DNA from: JAJEFO01 sp022819605
GTDB lineage: Bacteria; Pseudomonadota; Alphaproteobacteria; Rhodobacterales; Rhodobacteraceae
Assembly (NCBI GenBank): GCA_965221545.1
Contig: OZ244901.1
Span: 1,736,001 to 1,800,000 of the forward strand
DNA: 64,000 bases
Direction of reading: 5' to 3'
Part shown: one piece after another, positions 9,008 through 17,464 of the stretch
Layout of the letters: each line of letters starts with the position of its first letter
Numbering within the stretch: the stretch's first letter is position 1
Position numbers and translations under genes: made by a program
Notes under the pieces: model-generated
Told to the model about the DNA's origin: nothing
What the model saw: only the letters and a program-made list of their open reading frames with translations
The model's database searches: none

Positions 9008-10134
9008 CCCGGTTCTTTATCAGCCGCTTCGGCGGTTTCTCCATCGTCATCCTGCCTGTCGGGGTTAAAGGATGCAACCCGTGCCGCGAGGCGCTCGTTG
9101 AATCGGCTTTCGGCCAGTCGACATGCAAGCCCCAAGGCCGATGCGACGCCGATCGCGTCGGCTGACCCGTGACTCTTGACGACGGTGCCGTTCAGGCCCA
9201 GGAACACGCCGCCATTCACCCTCCTGGGATCAATGCGCCTGGACAGGCGACGAAGCGATGTCACTGCCAGCAGCGCTGCAATTCGTGAGAGCGGCGTGGC
9301 GCGGAAGGCTTCGCGCAGGAATTGGCGGATGAGCAATGCCGTCCCTTCGCCGGTCTTCAGCGCGATATTGCCGGTAAATCCGTCGGTCACGATCACGTCC
9401 ACGCGTCCGGACGGAATGTCACCGCCCTCAACAAAGCCGACGAACTCGAAATTCGCGTCGTCGGCGGCCGATGCGATCAGGTCGTGCGCTTCGCGAATCT
9501 CGGTGTGGCCCTTGTTTTCTTCGGTGCCGACATTCATGAGGCCGATGCGCGGCCGGGATAGTTCCAGGCCGTTTCGCGCGTAGGATGCGCCCATGAGCGC
9601 GTATTGAAGGAGATCCCTGGCGTCAGCCCGGATGTCGGCGCCGACGTCAAGCAAGACGTTGAATCCGCCTGGACTCCGCGACGGCCACAGGCAGGCGATT
9701 GCCGGCCGATCGACGCCCGGAAGCTTCTTCAGCCTGATCATGGAAACCGCCATCAGGGCACCGGTGTTTCCGCAGGACACGACGGCATCGGCCTCGCCGT
9801 TTCTGACTGCCTCGACCGCCGCCCACATGGACGTTCCCTTGCCGTTGCGCAGCACCTGGCTCGGCTTGTCCTCCATGCTGACGACGTCTTCCACGTGACG
9901 AATCTCGCAGCAATCGATCAACTGTCGATTCTTGCCCAGCCTGTTCCGCCTGCGCACAAGCCTGCGCAGTTCGGGTTCTGGACCGAAGAGCAGGAATTCG
10001 AAGTTGCGGTTCTTTCGAGCTGCCCTGGCAATTCCGGCAACGATGGCGGCCGGGCCCCGGTCTCCCCCCATGGCGTCAACGGAAATCGTCGTGCGCCTGT
10101 TCGTGTCGTTCGTTTGATCGGGGATATTTGTCAT
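9004..10134 (-). CDS. plsX: Phosphate acyltransferase
   Basis: 376 residues from ATG 10134 (MTNIPDQ). Converts acyl-ACP to acyl-phosphate for PlsY, the first step of membrane phospholipid synthesis. Seen: ISVDAMGGDRGP at the N-terminus, VSCGNTGALMAVSM, NVGTEENKGH and VIVTDGFTGNIALKTGEGTA. A longer upstream frame to 10200 overlaps rpmF and is unlikely. Operon: yceD, rpmF, plsX, fabH. Confidence 0.96.
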   Translation of the reverse strand: MTNIPDQTNDTNRRTTISVDAMGGDRGPAAIVAGIARAARKNRNFEFLLFGPEPELRRLVRRRNRLGKNRQLIDCCEIRHVEDVVSMEDKPSQVLRNGKGTSMWAAVEAVRNGEADAVVSCGNTGALMAVSMIRLKKLPGVDRPAIACLWPSRSPGGFNVLLDVGADIRADARDLLQYALMGASYARNGLELSRPRIGLMNVGTEENKGHTEIREAHDLIASAADDANFEFVGFVEGGDIPSGRVDVIVTDGFTGNIALKTGEGTALLIRQFLREAFRATPLSRIAALLAVTSLRRLSRRIDPRRVNGGVFLGLNGTVVKSHGSADAIGVASALGLACRLAESRFNERLAARVASFNPDRQDDDGETAEAADKEPG

Positions 10135-10156
10135 CCCAAGCGTGCTGGAGACGGGT

Positions 10157-10363
10157 TCAGGCCGCGTCCTCGTCCAGGTCGAATTCCTCGATCTGGGCAA
10201 CTATTTCGCGGTCATTGTAGTGACCGCAAGCGGCGCAAACATGGTGCGGGCGTTTCAATTCGCCGCAGTTCGGACACTCGACGGGATTCGAGGCGGTCAG
10301 AGCGTCATGGGCGCGGCGCTTGTTGCGGCGAGACGGAGTAATTTTGTTCTGCGGGACGGCCAT
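10157..10363 (-). CDS. rpmF: 50S ribosomal protein L32
   Basis: 68 residues. Zinc-ribbon ribosomal protein of the large subunit. Seen: MAVPQNKITPSRRNKRRAHD, then a CPNC...CAAC four-cysteine ribbon (C30, C33, C43, C46 region), so this is the Zn-binding (C+) form. Its acidic C-terminus (EEFDLDEDAA) is usual in alphaproteobacteria. It sits 22 bp before plsX in the conserved yceD-rpmF-plsX-fabH order. Confidence 0.97.
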   Translation of the reverse strand: MAVPQNKITPSRRNKRRAHDALTASNPVECPNCGELKRPHHVCAACGHYNDREIVAQIEEFDLDEDAA

Positions 10364-10510
10364 GTCCTAGATCCTCGGTTCAGTTTGGAGTTGCCTGACT
10401 CAGTTCAGGGTTCGCGCGGTCTTACGCGCTGGCACGCTCCATGTCCAATCCATTGTCATTCGCGCGGAGGCGGGAACATAGCGCGATTTCGTCCAAGGGC
10501 AAGGCCGAAT

Positions 10511-11068
10511 TCACCCTTGGTTCCTGCCGGTGTCAGACGTCTTTTCCTGCAGCGATTTCAAGGCCGCGAACGGGCGGGCATCTTCATCTGTCATCGGGGA
10601 TTTTCCTGGCTCTGACACGGAGATCCTGACGGGTTCAACATCCTTGATCCTCGGCCATGGCGGCAGGGCCAGCGCGAGCGCCTCGGCCAGGACTTCCTCG
10701 AAATCAAGGGTGGTCGGCATGGGGTCGGCGTTTTCGTCAGCTGCCATCTCGACTTCGTCACCCTCGGGCACCGGCAAGTCATGAACGTAGTGACGGATCA
10801 CCTGCTCCTCGATGCGGGTGGTCACCGGGTCGCCCGTTGCGACGCAGTCCTGCAGGACCGTTGCGCCCAGCCTGGCATCCAGCTTCAGGTCCAGATCGCC
10901 GTCCGGTGAGAGCCGGCCTTCGAATTTCACCTTTCGCAAGCCCCTGACGCCGAGCGCCCGCGCGAGTTCTGCGCGGGCGTCCCCATCCGGCTCCAGAGAG
11001 AACGAAATCCTCTCCCTGACGGACTGGCACTTGATGACGTGATTGCCTGCACCGGTTGCCACGAGCAT
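10511..11068 (-). CDS. YceD/DUF177 family protein
   Basis: 185 residues. DUF177 proteins are found upstream of rpmF across bacteria and are implicated in rRNA metabolism; the exact activity is unsettled. Seen: LKLDARLGATVLQDCVATGDPV (conserved Cys region) and the acidic DFEEVLAEALALALPPWPRI segment typical of the family. Only the fold and position support the call; the bacterial gene could equally be named yceD. Divergent from bamE. Confidence 0.85.
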   Translation of the reverse strand: MLVATGAGNHVIKCQSVRERISFSLEPDGDARAELARALGVRGLRKVKFEGRLSPDGDLDLKLDARLGATVLQDCVATGDPVTTRIEEQVIRHYVHDLPVPEGDEVEMAADENADPMPTTLDFEEVLAEALALALPPWPRIKDVEPVRISVSEPGKSPMTDEDARPFAALKSLQEKTSDTGRNQG

Positions 11069-11141
11069 TTCCTTGAACCTGTGACCTACTATGGATATGC
11101 CGACTAGGCGGAGGTCGCGGATTTAGCAAGAGGTTGGCGCA

Positions 11142-11606
11142 ATGAAGGTTTCGCGTGGGACTGTCCTGGGGGCAGGGGCACCGGTTTTCGCCCTTGTGCT
11201 CGTGTCCGCCTGTTCAAGCCTGGAAGAGAGTCATGGCTACGTGCCCGAAGCCGGCCTCGTCGAGGATGTCCAGGTCGGCGTCGACACGAAGGAGACGGCC
11301 GCCCGCATCCTCGGCCGCCCGGGCGCGGAAGGAATTGTCGACGACAGCGGCTGGTATTACGTCAAGTCCGAATACGAGAGTCGCTTCTGGCGCGCGCCTG
11401 TCGAGGTGAACCGCGAAGTTCTGGCGGTTTCCTTCACCGAAGATGGCGTTGTCGAGAATGTCGAGCGCTTCGGGCTGGAGGATGGCCGTGTCGTCGCGTT
11501 TGAGCGCAGGGTCACGGATTCGAACACGCAGGGCATCAGCTTCCTGCGGCAACTCTTCTCCAATTTCGGCAATTTCGACCCGGCAGCACTCTTCAACGAA
11601 AATTAG
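11142..11606 (+). CDS. bamE: Outer membrane assembly lipoprotein BamE (SmpA/OmlA family)
   Basis: 154 residues. Lipoprotein component of the BAM machine that inserts outer-membrane beta-barrels. Seen: a lipoprotein signal peptide with lipobox VSAC (Cys at residue 24), the BamE fold with VQVGVDTKETAARILGRPG and WYYVKSEYESRFWR, and VLAVSFTEDGVVENVERFGL. Divergent from yceD, as in other Rhodobacterales. The stop codon is followed immediately by what looks like an IS5-type element end. Confidence 0.92.
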   Translation: MKVSRGTVLGAGAPVFALVLVSACSSLEESHGYVPEAGLVEDVQVGVDTKETAARILGRPGAEGIVDDSGWYYVKSEYESRFWRAPVEVNREVLAVSFTEDGVVENVERFGLEDGRVVAFERRVTDSNTQGISFLRQLFSNFGNFDPAALFNEN

Positions 11607-11780
11607 GGCCCGTTTGCAATTGGGTTGTGATTTCGAGCGACCGAAGTCGTTTGCGTCGCAACCCACGCCGAAGCTGCCGCACCGGCAAGAAAAGGCCGCA
11701 GGATGAATGCAGACAGGACGGTTCTGACCGACGCCATGTGGGCGCGTACCGAGATCATGTTGCCCGGTAAGGCGGCCGAC
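11607..11780 (+). mobile_element. IS5-family element remnant (left end and transposase N-terminus)
   Basis: Directly after the bamE stop the sequence has an IS-end-like segment (GGGCCCGTTTGCAATTGGGT at 11607), and an ATG at 11703 opens a frame beginning MNADRTVLTDAMWARTEIML, then PGKAADS, which closely matches the start of IS5/IS427-group transposases. Similarity stops after about 27 residues near 11780; the remaining transposase and right end are absent. It abuts the 3' end of a broken gene on the other strand, so insertion followed by deletion is the simplest reading. Exact ends are estimates. Confidence 0.6.
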
Positions 11781-12866
11781 TCTTTGTGCTCACGGGCTGT
11801 GACCACCGTCTCCACCGGGGGCAGCGCGGTTCCGTGGCAGCCAGTGTCGGTCGTTGTCTCGGGCAAGGCAAATTGCTCTGCGACAAGCGCCTTGACCTGC
11901 CAGACAGCGGTTGCATCTTCAGGTGTGAAACGTCCAAACCGATACGGTATGCACCCCCGCGCCAAATCATCAAGGGTCCAAGCGTCCTTTATTCCGGCAG
12001 CGCCAAACTCCTCGCGCACGATTACGGTGGCCATTTCGTCCGGATTGCCCGTGAACTCAGGCTCACAAGGAATGACAACTGGATCGGCGTAACTTTCGAT
12101 GCTTACTGCCTAAGAACTGACAACGCTTCTTGATACGCTATTGCCCGGTTGGTGAGCGTCATGGTTTCGTCGTGAGGGTAAATCCGCGTGGGTCGGATGG
12201 TTTGCATCTCCGGTCCGTGAAAGCTATAATCGGCATGAAAGATCGAATTTCGGAAATTGCGGTTCCACGCCTCCTTCATTGGCACAACGACGCCAGGCAC
12301 GCCCGCTTTTTTCGCCTGTGCTTCGAGGCGCTTGATCTTGATTTCCGGTGATAGCGGGGAGCCGCGGCTCGGTGGGAACCACTCTTGGAGAAATCGGCCA
12401 CCCGCAGACACCCCAATAAGGTTTGCGAGGAATTCGTATGGTTCGGATGCTTCCATGATATGGCCGTTGAGCCAGAGGCCCAAGTGCCGACTACCTTCTC
12501 CCTCACCGTCATGGATCGCCTTGATGGCGGCAATGGCCCCTTCCGTCGTTTCGTATGGTCCCAGCCAGCGTCTTGCATGCCGCGGACTGCGAAGATTGAA
12601 GATAAGAAATTGAACTCTGAAACTTCTCTTGCGCGAGCAAAGACGGGGTCTAGTGCCGTCAAATACCGAGGTAGCGCCTCAAAGTATGAAGGGTGCGAAT
12701 GATCTGCGGCCACTTGGTCTGAGTTGTCGATCTCCACAGTCCAGATGCCATCCTCGTTGCGCTCTAATGGCATGCTAAATTCCTTGTAAATGTGGTAGAC
12801 GCAGTAGCCAACTTCAGGCAACAGATCAACGAATTGACAGACGACTGCGTCATGCGAGGGGAGCAA
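11780..12866 (-). pseudogene. Hypothetical protein gene broken by two frameshifts and truncated at its 3' end
   Basis: Three consecutive minus-strand segments read as one protein only if the frame shifts twice. Segment 1 (12866 or ATG 12773 to about 12580: MPLERNEDGIWTVEIDNSDQ ... FNFLSSIFAVRGMQDAGWD), segment 2 (about 12580-12103: PYETTEGAIAAIKAIHDGEG ... PTRIYPHDETMTLTNRAIAY) and segment 3 (about 12110-11780: YADPVVIPCEPEFTGNPDEM, then ATVIVREEFGAAGI, TPEDATAVWQVKAL). Composition and residue use look coding throughout. The C-terminus runs into the IS5-like remnant. Family not recognised. Either real decay or uncorrected indels in the assembly. Confidence 0.6.
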
Positions 12867-13043
12867 CCGTGTGACTTCGCGACGACCACGTCTTCAGGGT
12901 GCCTGGCGCGAGAATGTGACTCCCGCTTGGCCGGGCCAAAGCGGCCATTTGTCACCAGCTCAAGACCCTAGACCGATTGAGCTTTTGCAATGCAGATACC
13001 ACGTGCCTTAAGGCACGTTCTCATCCAAACTCTTCAATCTGCC

Positions 13044-13817
13044 TCAGATCAGGTTTGGCTGTGCCGAACGGTCCACCCGGATAACCCCGGATAGAAGCCA
13101 CCTATTAAACTTGGTCACGCGGTGTGTACCCATGGCAAAAGCAATGCCGCGTGCAGGCATGTCCTGCCCCCACTTGTCGCGCATCTTCCGTAATGTTTCT
13201 TCTTCGCCGTATTGGTCACGCCACTTGAAGAACGTTCGCTCTGTTTCCCAGTCAATGCAGGTGTGAGTCAGCGTCTTTCCTTCATGCACAAACCGATAAT
13301 GGAAAGAATAGGGGGCGACATCCGACGTCAAGACAGTGCTGTCACCCGAAAACATATCTGTCTGACTCAGAAGTGTGTCGCGGCGTCGTTGGTTTTTTGT
13401 CTTTGCAGCATCGTTCAGCGGGCGAACGAAAAATTCAGGATTCTCGGGTCGGATCAGCGCGAAGGAACGGCCCTTCGAAATTACTTCTGACAGGCTGTCT
13501 ACGATGGCGCGCCGTGCGAATTCATGGCGTTCAGACTTCTTTAACACACGGGTCTTCACTAGGGACTCGTGATCCACGCGCTTGCTTTCGGGACGCTTGT
13601 CTTTTGGGGCTGCGCTGCGCCACCTTGTGCTTATGAAATCCCAGCGATTGAACCGCTGTTCGGATCGCAGGTGCTTGAAGGGCATCGGATAGAGCCGGTG
13701 CCAATTCCCATAGATGTCAATCCCGGCAACACACACTGTTTCTCCGTGAATCTGCCCCGTCTCAGGGGCAGCCTTTACGATTACACAGACTTCAACAGGT
13801 TCCTGCCAGTAGCTCAA
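13044..13817 (-). CDS. Hypothetical protein paired with a DUF488 protein
   Basis: 257 residues from a TTG at 13817, 2 bp after the DUF488 stop, so the two are one transcript. Seen: a soluble protein with VCVIVKAAPETGQ, GETVCVAGIDIYGNWHRLYP, a basic middle region, and YGEEETLRKMRDKWGQDMPA before a C-terminal HRVTKFNRWLLSGVIRV. No signal peptide or membrane span. I recall similar proteins next to DUF488 genes in other genomes, but no function is known to me. The start is uncertain because TTG is weak. Confidence 0.65.
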   Translation of the reverse strand: MSYWQEPVEVCVIVKAAPETGQIHGETVCVAGIDIYGNWHRLYPMPFKHLRSEQRFNRWDFISTRWRSAAPKDKRPESKRVDHESLVKTRVLKKSERHEFARRAIVDSLSEVISKGRSFALIRPENPEFFVRPLNDAAKTKNQRRRDTLLSQTDMFSGDSTVLTSDVAPYSFHYRFVHEGKTLTHTCIDWETERTFFKWRDQYGEEETLRKMRDKWGQDMPARGIAFAMGTHRVTKFNRWLLSGVIRVDRSAQPNLI

Positions 13818-13819
13818 GG

Positions 13820-14284
13820 TCAGTTCACGGCAATATGTTCAACGGGCGCGCCGACAATGGCGGACAGTCGCTCTGCAACAATCTTACGGTGGCAGCCTTC
13901 ATAGTGGCGCTCGAAACAAGTCAGACAGATCCGCTTGCCCCGAACAGTGTCGGCAAGTTCGGTCAAGGCTGATTGCGCGATGTCGCCGTCCATATGCTGC
14001 GTGAAGATCTCAACGAATAGGTCGTGGTTGCCAGCGCGGGCAGCGTCTCTGCCCGGTTTGGGGTCGCCTAGAGCTTTGACGTGCAGATATTCTATGCCTG
14101 CCTCACTGACGGCGGCGTTCAGCCCGTTCTTTGAGAACCCTTTTTTGCGTGACAATGGGAGTTCGCGAACGTCAACCAAGACTTCAATTTCTGCATCAGC
14201 CAACCGGCTGACGAACGCATCAATCGTGGACTTCTCGTAACCGATTGTGAATATTGATTTTTCTGTCTGCATGCTCTCCGCCAT
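13820..14284 (-). CDS. DUF488 family protein
   Basis: 154 residues from ATG 14284 (MAESMQTEKS) with an unusually good GGAGGTGCCAAA ribosome-binding site; a second ATG lies four codons in. Seen: FTIGYEKSTIDAFVSRL, VLVDVRELPLSRKKGFSK, EYLHVKALGDPK and the CLTCFERHYEGCHRKIVAERL motif with conserved Cys/His that marks DUF488. Function of the family is unknown; association with restriction/defence or DNA-repair neighbourhoods has been noted for it. First gene of a two-gene operon in a scarred accessory region. Confidence 0.8.
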   Translation of the reverse strand: MAESMQTEKSIFTIGYEKSTIDAFVSRLADAEIEVLVDVRELPLSRKKGFSKNGLNAAVSEAGIEYLHVKALGDPKPGRDAARAGNHDLFVEIFTQHMDGDIAQSALTELADTVRGKRICLTCFERHYEGCHRKIVAERLSAIVGAPVEHIAVN

Positions 14285-14470
14285 TTTGGCACCTCCATTT
14301 TTTTGACGAGATAGTAGCCAAGATGTCACTCTTGTCCACCTTGTAGTGGGAGCTGTGCCAAATTTTGCGTTGACATGGGGCAGATTAACACAGGCGTCGT
14401 TTTCATTTGCTGCTGAGGAAGCTGAAATCGAAGTGCGAACGAACCGGACCACAGGCTTTGGGCCTTTGAT

Positions 14471-14940
14471 CTACGGTTGGTTCCAGAAACGGATAGCCGC
14501 CGCTCGGAACTCATTGAAATCCCCCACATTCCAACAAACCGAATGTCCGTCTCGAAGCAGGTAGTGGATATCGTTCGCGCAGGTCAAATCGTCGGTAGCG
14601 CATTGCTGTAGCAAATGCATGTAGCTCTCGAAGGATTGCTGGAAGCTCCCCGTGAAATTCTGGGCCGGTACGTTCCAAAGCATGCCCTCTAAGAAGTAAG
14701 ACGGTGCCAGCCCATCTATGATGTATCCCCGGTCGATCATTGTGTTCCGCATGTTCTGGATAATGCGGACGTTCGGTTTGAAGCGGCCGGATGTGGCCTG
14801 GTTCTTGCTGGTGCAGTTCTCGAGATGCTGGCGCGGGTAGTTGACGATCTTCTTGCCGTTGGAGGTCCAGAAGCAGATGCCCTCCCAAAACGCGTTGTCG
14901 TCAGCCGACCGTAGGAGGTGTGAGATCAAACAGACCGCGC
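14471..14940 (-). pseudogene. C-terminal fragment of a nucleotidyltransferase-like protein
   Basis: About 155 residues read in frame to a stop at 14471. Seen: FWEGICFWTSNGKKIVNYPR, QHLENCTSKNQATSGRFKPN, VRIIQNMRNTMIDRGYIIDG and APSYFLEGMLWNVP, then a C-terminal CANDIHYLLRDGHSVCW. This matches my recollection of the C-terminal helical half of stand-alone nucleotidyltransferases resembling CD-NTases (the cyclic-oligonucleotide synthases of CBASS). The N-terminal half with the GS...D-x-D active site is missing: upstream on the same strand the sequence is already the WD40 gene, whose stop (14926) lies inside this frame. Truncated by recombination; not expected to be active. Family assignment is tentative. 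Confidence 0.5.
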
Positions 14941-16005
14941 CTTCGGGTCTCCGGCCCAAAGTGGCGACCACAAGACATGGCCTTTTGCATCTCCGATCAG
15001 CACATGTGAGAGAGATGCGGAGACAGCGATGGCGGTCACCTCTGCACCCGTTGAGCCTCTCAGAACGATCGCATCCTTGCTTTCGTCAAGCTCTGCCAAG
15101 AGCACGGCACCGTCCCGGAACCCGGCAAATACCGCCCGCTCCCTGGGCAAGGCTTGCACGCATGTGGCGATTTGCTTGCCACCATGGGCCACGCAAACCG
15201 GCGCACGACCAAGCGGGCCATCTTTGCCGTCGAACGGCCAGCAGATCGCTTCATCAGCACCCGAGGTGGCGAGGTGAGGTGCGTCACCCACCCAGGCAAA
15301 GCTCTTCACCTTGGCGGGATACCCCGGCATCGCCATGTCGCCTTTGTCGCGCAGGCGCCACCCGTGGAGCGCGTTCTCCTGCATGGTCGTGACCAGAAAC
15401 TTGCCATCCGGGCTGAACGTCACAGCGCCGTGGAAACCCTTCCAGACCAGTTTCGAGGAATTCCAGCGCCGTTCGCCACGCACCCAGACAGTTGCGCCGC
15501 CGTAATGAGCCACCGCGAGACGTTTGCCCTTTGCATCGAAGGCGAGCCCGCCCACTGTGCTTGCATGTTCAAGCACCGCCGCCTTCGGTTGCCTCGCTGA
15601 CCAAACATGGACCGCTCGACCCGACGAGCAGGCGCGCAGGCCAGGACTCGAGGCGACGCAATCGACCCATCGGGTTCCGAAGCTGGCAACTTCCTCAACA
15701 GTTCCGTCAGGCGAAATTCGCAGGAACCGCCCGTCGTCTCCTCCGGTCAGCACATGATCCCCATCCGCCGCCATACAAAGCACGACGCCGCGATGAGCCT
15801 TGGCCACGATGGGTGCAAAGCCCGGACGGAACAACCTGACAGAGCCGTCGCCAAACCCGACGGCAACAAGATCACCTGCCGCGACCGCCCCCGTTACAGG
15901 TGCGCCGGTCTCAAGCCGGGTCCCCCGTCGCTCAAGCTCCGTTTCGTCGAACCCTTGGCGCCGGGGGGTGCGGCGCGGCAAGTCAGCGGTCACGCTGCCT
16001 TGCAT
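14926..16005 (-). CDS. WD40-repeat protein of a zinc-homeostasis operon
   Basis: 359 residues. Seen: at least six beta-propeller blades, e.g. VAVGFGDGSVRLFRPG, VLTGGDDGRFLRISPDG, GAVTFSPDGKFLVTTMQENA, LATSGADEAICWPFDGK, AVFAGFRDGAVLLAEL and a last blade with VLIGDAKGHVLWSP. No signal peptide. Its start overlaps the COG0523 GTPase by 16 bp, and zur precedes that, so the three are one operon. A WD40 protein next to a Zur-linked COG0523 GTPase is a recurrent alphaproteobacterial association, suggesting a chaperone-partner role, but the activity is unknown. The 3' end abuts a recombination junction; the last few residues may be altered. Confidence 0.8.
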   Translation of the reverse strand: MQGSVTADLPRRTPRRQGFDETELERRGTRLETGAPVTGAVAAGDLVAVGFGDGSVRLFRPGFAPIVAKAHRGVVLCMAADGDHVLTGGDDGRFLRISPDGTVEEVASFGTRWVDCVASSPGLRACSSGRAVHVWSARQPKAAVLEHASTVGGLAFDAKGKRLAVAHYGGATVWVRGERRWNSSKLVWKGFHGAVTFSPDGKFLVTTMQENALHGWRLRDKGDMAMPGYPAKVKSFAWVGDAPHLATSGADEAICWPFDGKDGPLGRAPVCVAHGGKQIATCVQALPRERAVFAGFRDGAVLLAELDESKDAIVLRGSTGAEVTAIAVSASLSHVLIGDAKGHVLWSPLWAGDPKARSV

Positions 16006-16961
16006 GCCTCGAACCCTTCCTTCAGGCCCATGCTGTCGAGATCGCGGCCAATGAACACCACGCGCGAGCTGCGCGGCTTGCCTTCCGGCCAGGCACCCAT
16101 GGGCGAACCGTCCATCAGCATGTGCACTCCTTGAAACACGTAACGCTCATCAAGACCCGCGAAATCGAGGATGCCCTTCGAACGCAGGATGTCCTGGCCG
16201 CGGATCTGCAAGAGCCTGCCGAACCACGCCTGGAACCTTTCCATGTCAAGCGGCGTGTCCGAGACAAACGAGACACTCGTGACGTCGTCGTCATGGTCGT
16301 GATCATGGTCCGAGTCCAGGAAATCCGGCTCCACTTCCAGAACGCGGTCCAAGCTGAACGCATTCAGGCCGACGATTTCGTCAAGCGGGGCTTCACAGCG
16401 TGCGGTGCGGATGATCTTTGCATAAGGATTGATCTTGCGGATTCGCGCCTCGACGCGTTCAAGCCCGTCGGCCTTGACGAGATCGGTCTTGTTGAGCAAG
16501 ACGACATCGGCGAAGGCGATCTGCTCCTCGGCCTCGTGATGCTCGCCCAATTGTCCGTCGAGGTGAACCGCATCTACCACCGTCACAATCGCATCAAGCT
16601 TGGTGCGGTCAGCGACATCCTGATCGACGAAGAAGGTCTGTGCGACCGGCGCCGGATCTGCAAGGCCGGTCGTCTCGACAATGATTGCATCGAGCTGGTC
16701 GGCCCGCTTCATGAGGCCGCCCAGGATTCTGATCAGGTCACCTCGCACGGTGCAGCAGATGCAGCCATTGTTCATTTCAAAAACCTCTTCGTCGGCATCG
16801 ACGACGAGATCATTATCGATGCCTTCTTCGCCAAACTCGTTGACGATCACGGCGTATTTCTTGCCGTGACGTTCCGTGAGGATGCGATTTAGAAGCGTGG
16901 TCTTTCCGGCACCGAGGAAGCCGGTCAATACAGTTACGGGCACTTGTACGGCGTGATCCAT
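15990..16961 (-). CDS. COG0523 (CobW/ZigA-type) GTPase, putative zinc metallochaperone
   Basis: 323 residues from ATG 16961. G3E-family GTPase. Seen: Walker A GFLGAGKTTLL near residue 15, the metal-site motif NNGCICCTVRGDL (CxCC), switch VETTGLADPAPV, NKTD, and a histidine/aspartate-rich loop (DSDHDHDHDDD) before the CobW C-terminal domain (LQIRGQDILRSKGIL, FQGVHMLMDG). The His-rich loop and position directly after zur favour a zinc role over cobalamin synthesis, although the CobW name would also fit. Overlaps the WD40 gene. Confidence 0.85.
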   Translation of the reverse strand: MDHAVQVPVTVLTGFLGAGKTTLLNRILTERHGKKYAVIVNEFGEEGIDNDLVVDADEEVFEMNNGCICCTVRGDLIRILGGLMKRADQLDAIIVETTGLADPAPVAQTFFVDQDVADRTKLDAIVTVVDAVHLDGQLGEHHEAEEQIAFADVVLLNKTDLVKADGLERVEARIRKINPYAKIIRTARCEAPLDEIVGLNAFSLDRVLEVEPDFLDSDHDHDHDDDVTSVSFVSDTPLDMERFQAWFGRLLQIRGQDILRSKGILDFAGLDERYVFQGVHMLMDGSPMGAWPEGKPRSSRVVFIGRDLDSMGLKEGFEACKAA

Positions 16962-16972
16962 TTTTCGTCCTT

Positions 16973-17377
16973 TCAGATGTTTGGCACGGCTGCGTCGCAG
17001 TCGCTGCAACGGCCGTGGATTTCAATTACAGAGCGGTCCGGGGTAAAGCCGGAGCGCGCAGAGAGAGCGGCAATGTTGCGGGCAAGATGTGCGTCCACGT
17101 GTTCCTTCACATTCCCACAGTCATCACAGATCTCGAACACAGGGGTTTCCGCATGGTGCGGCTCGCAACAGGCGATCCAGGCATTCAAGGACTCGATCCG
17201 GTGCACGCGCCCGGCTGCATGAAGCTTGGCGAGCGCTCTGTACACCGTGGTCGCGGCGGTAACGCCCTCATCGCGAAGGTCTTCCAGTATCTCGTAGGCA
17301 GAGAGTGGTCTGTTCTGGCGCTTCATGTATCCGAGCACCCTGTCCGCATGCGCAAGGCGAGTTGAACTTCTTGGCAT
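16973..17377 (-). CDS. zur: Fur-family regulator, probably Zur
   Basis: 134 residues from ATG 17377; an ATG five codons upstream is also possible. Seen: winged helix with NRPLSAYEILEDLRDEGVTA and TVYRALAKLHAAGRVHRIES, then a dimerisation domain with HHAETPVFEICDDCGNVKEH and a C-terminal CSDC pair; CxxC plus CxxC forms the structural zinc site, and the conserved Cys/His pattern resembles Zur more than Fur. Neighbours (COG0523 GTPase 11 bp downstream, divergent metal importer) and the palindrome at 17435-17454 support zinc sensing and autoregulation. Confidence 0.82.
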   Translation of the reverse strand: MPRSSTRLAHADRVLGYMKRQNRPLSAYEILEDLRDEGVTAATTVYRALAKLHAAGRVHRIESLNAWIACCEPHHAETPVFEICDDCGNVKEHVDAHLARNIAALSARSGFTPDRSVIEIHGRCSDCDAAVPNI

Positions 17378-17434
17378 GATCGTCCCTCCCAAACAAACCC
17401 CGCTTGACAGTGGTTAGCGGATGCGATTACTAAA

Positions 17435-17454
17435 TGCAATGTTATAACGTCACA
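17435..17454. promoter_or_regulatory. Zur-box-like palindrome
   Basis: The 20-base element TGCAATGTTATAACGTCACA is an imperfect palindrome centred on GTTATAAC, close to the alphaproteobacterial Zur consensus (GnnATGTTATAACATnnC as I know it). It lies 58 bp upstream of the zur start and 10 bp upstream of the DUF1636 start, in the only divergent intergenic space of the metal locus, so it could repress both operons. Confidence 0.65.
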
Positions 17455-17464
17455 TTTTGGAAAC

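Noticed and set aside
11603..12034. Intact 143-residue protein on the minus strand
   Set aside because: Only its N-terminal ~80 residues look coding; it continues into the antisense of the IS5-like end, and upstream codons show it is the third segment of a broken gene.
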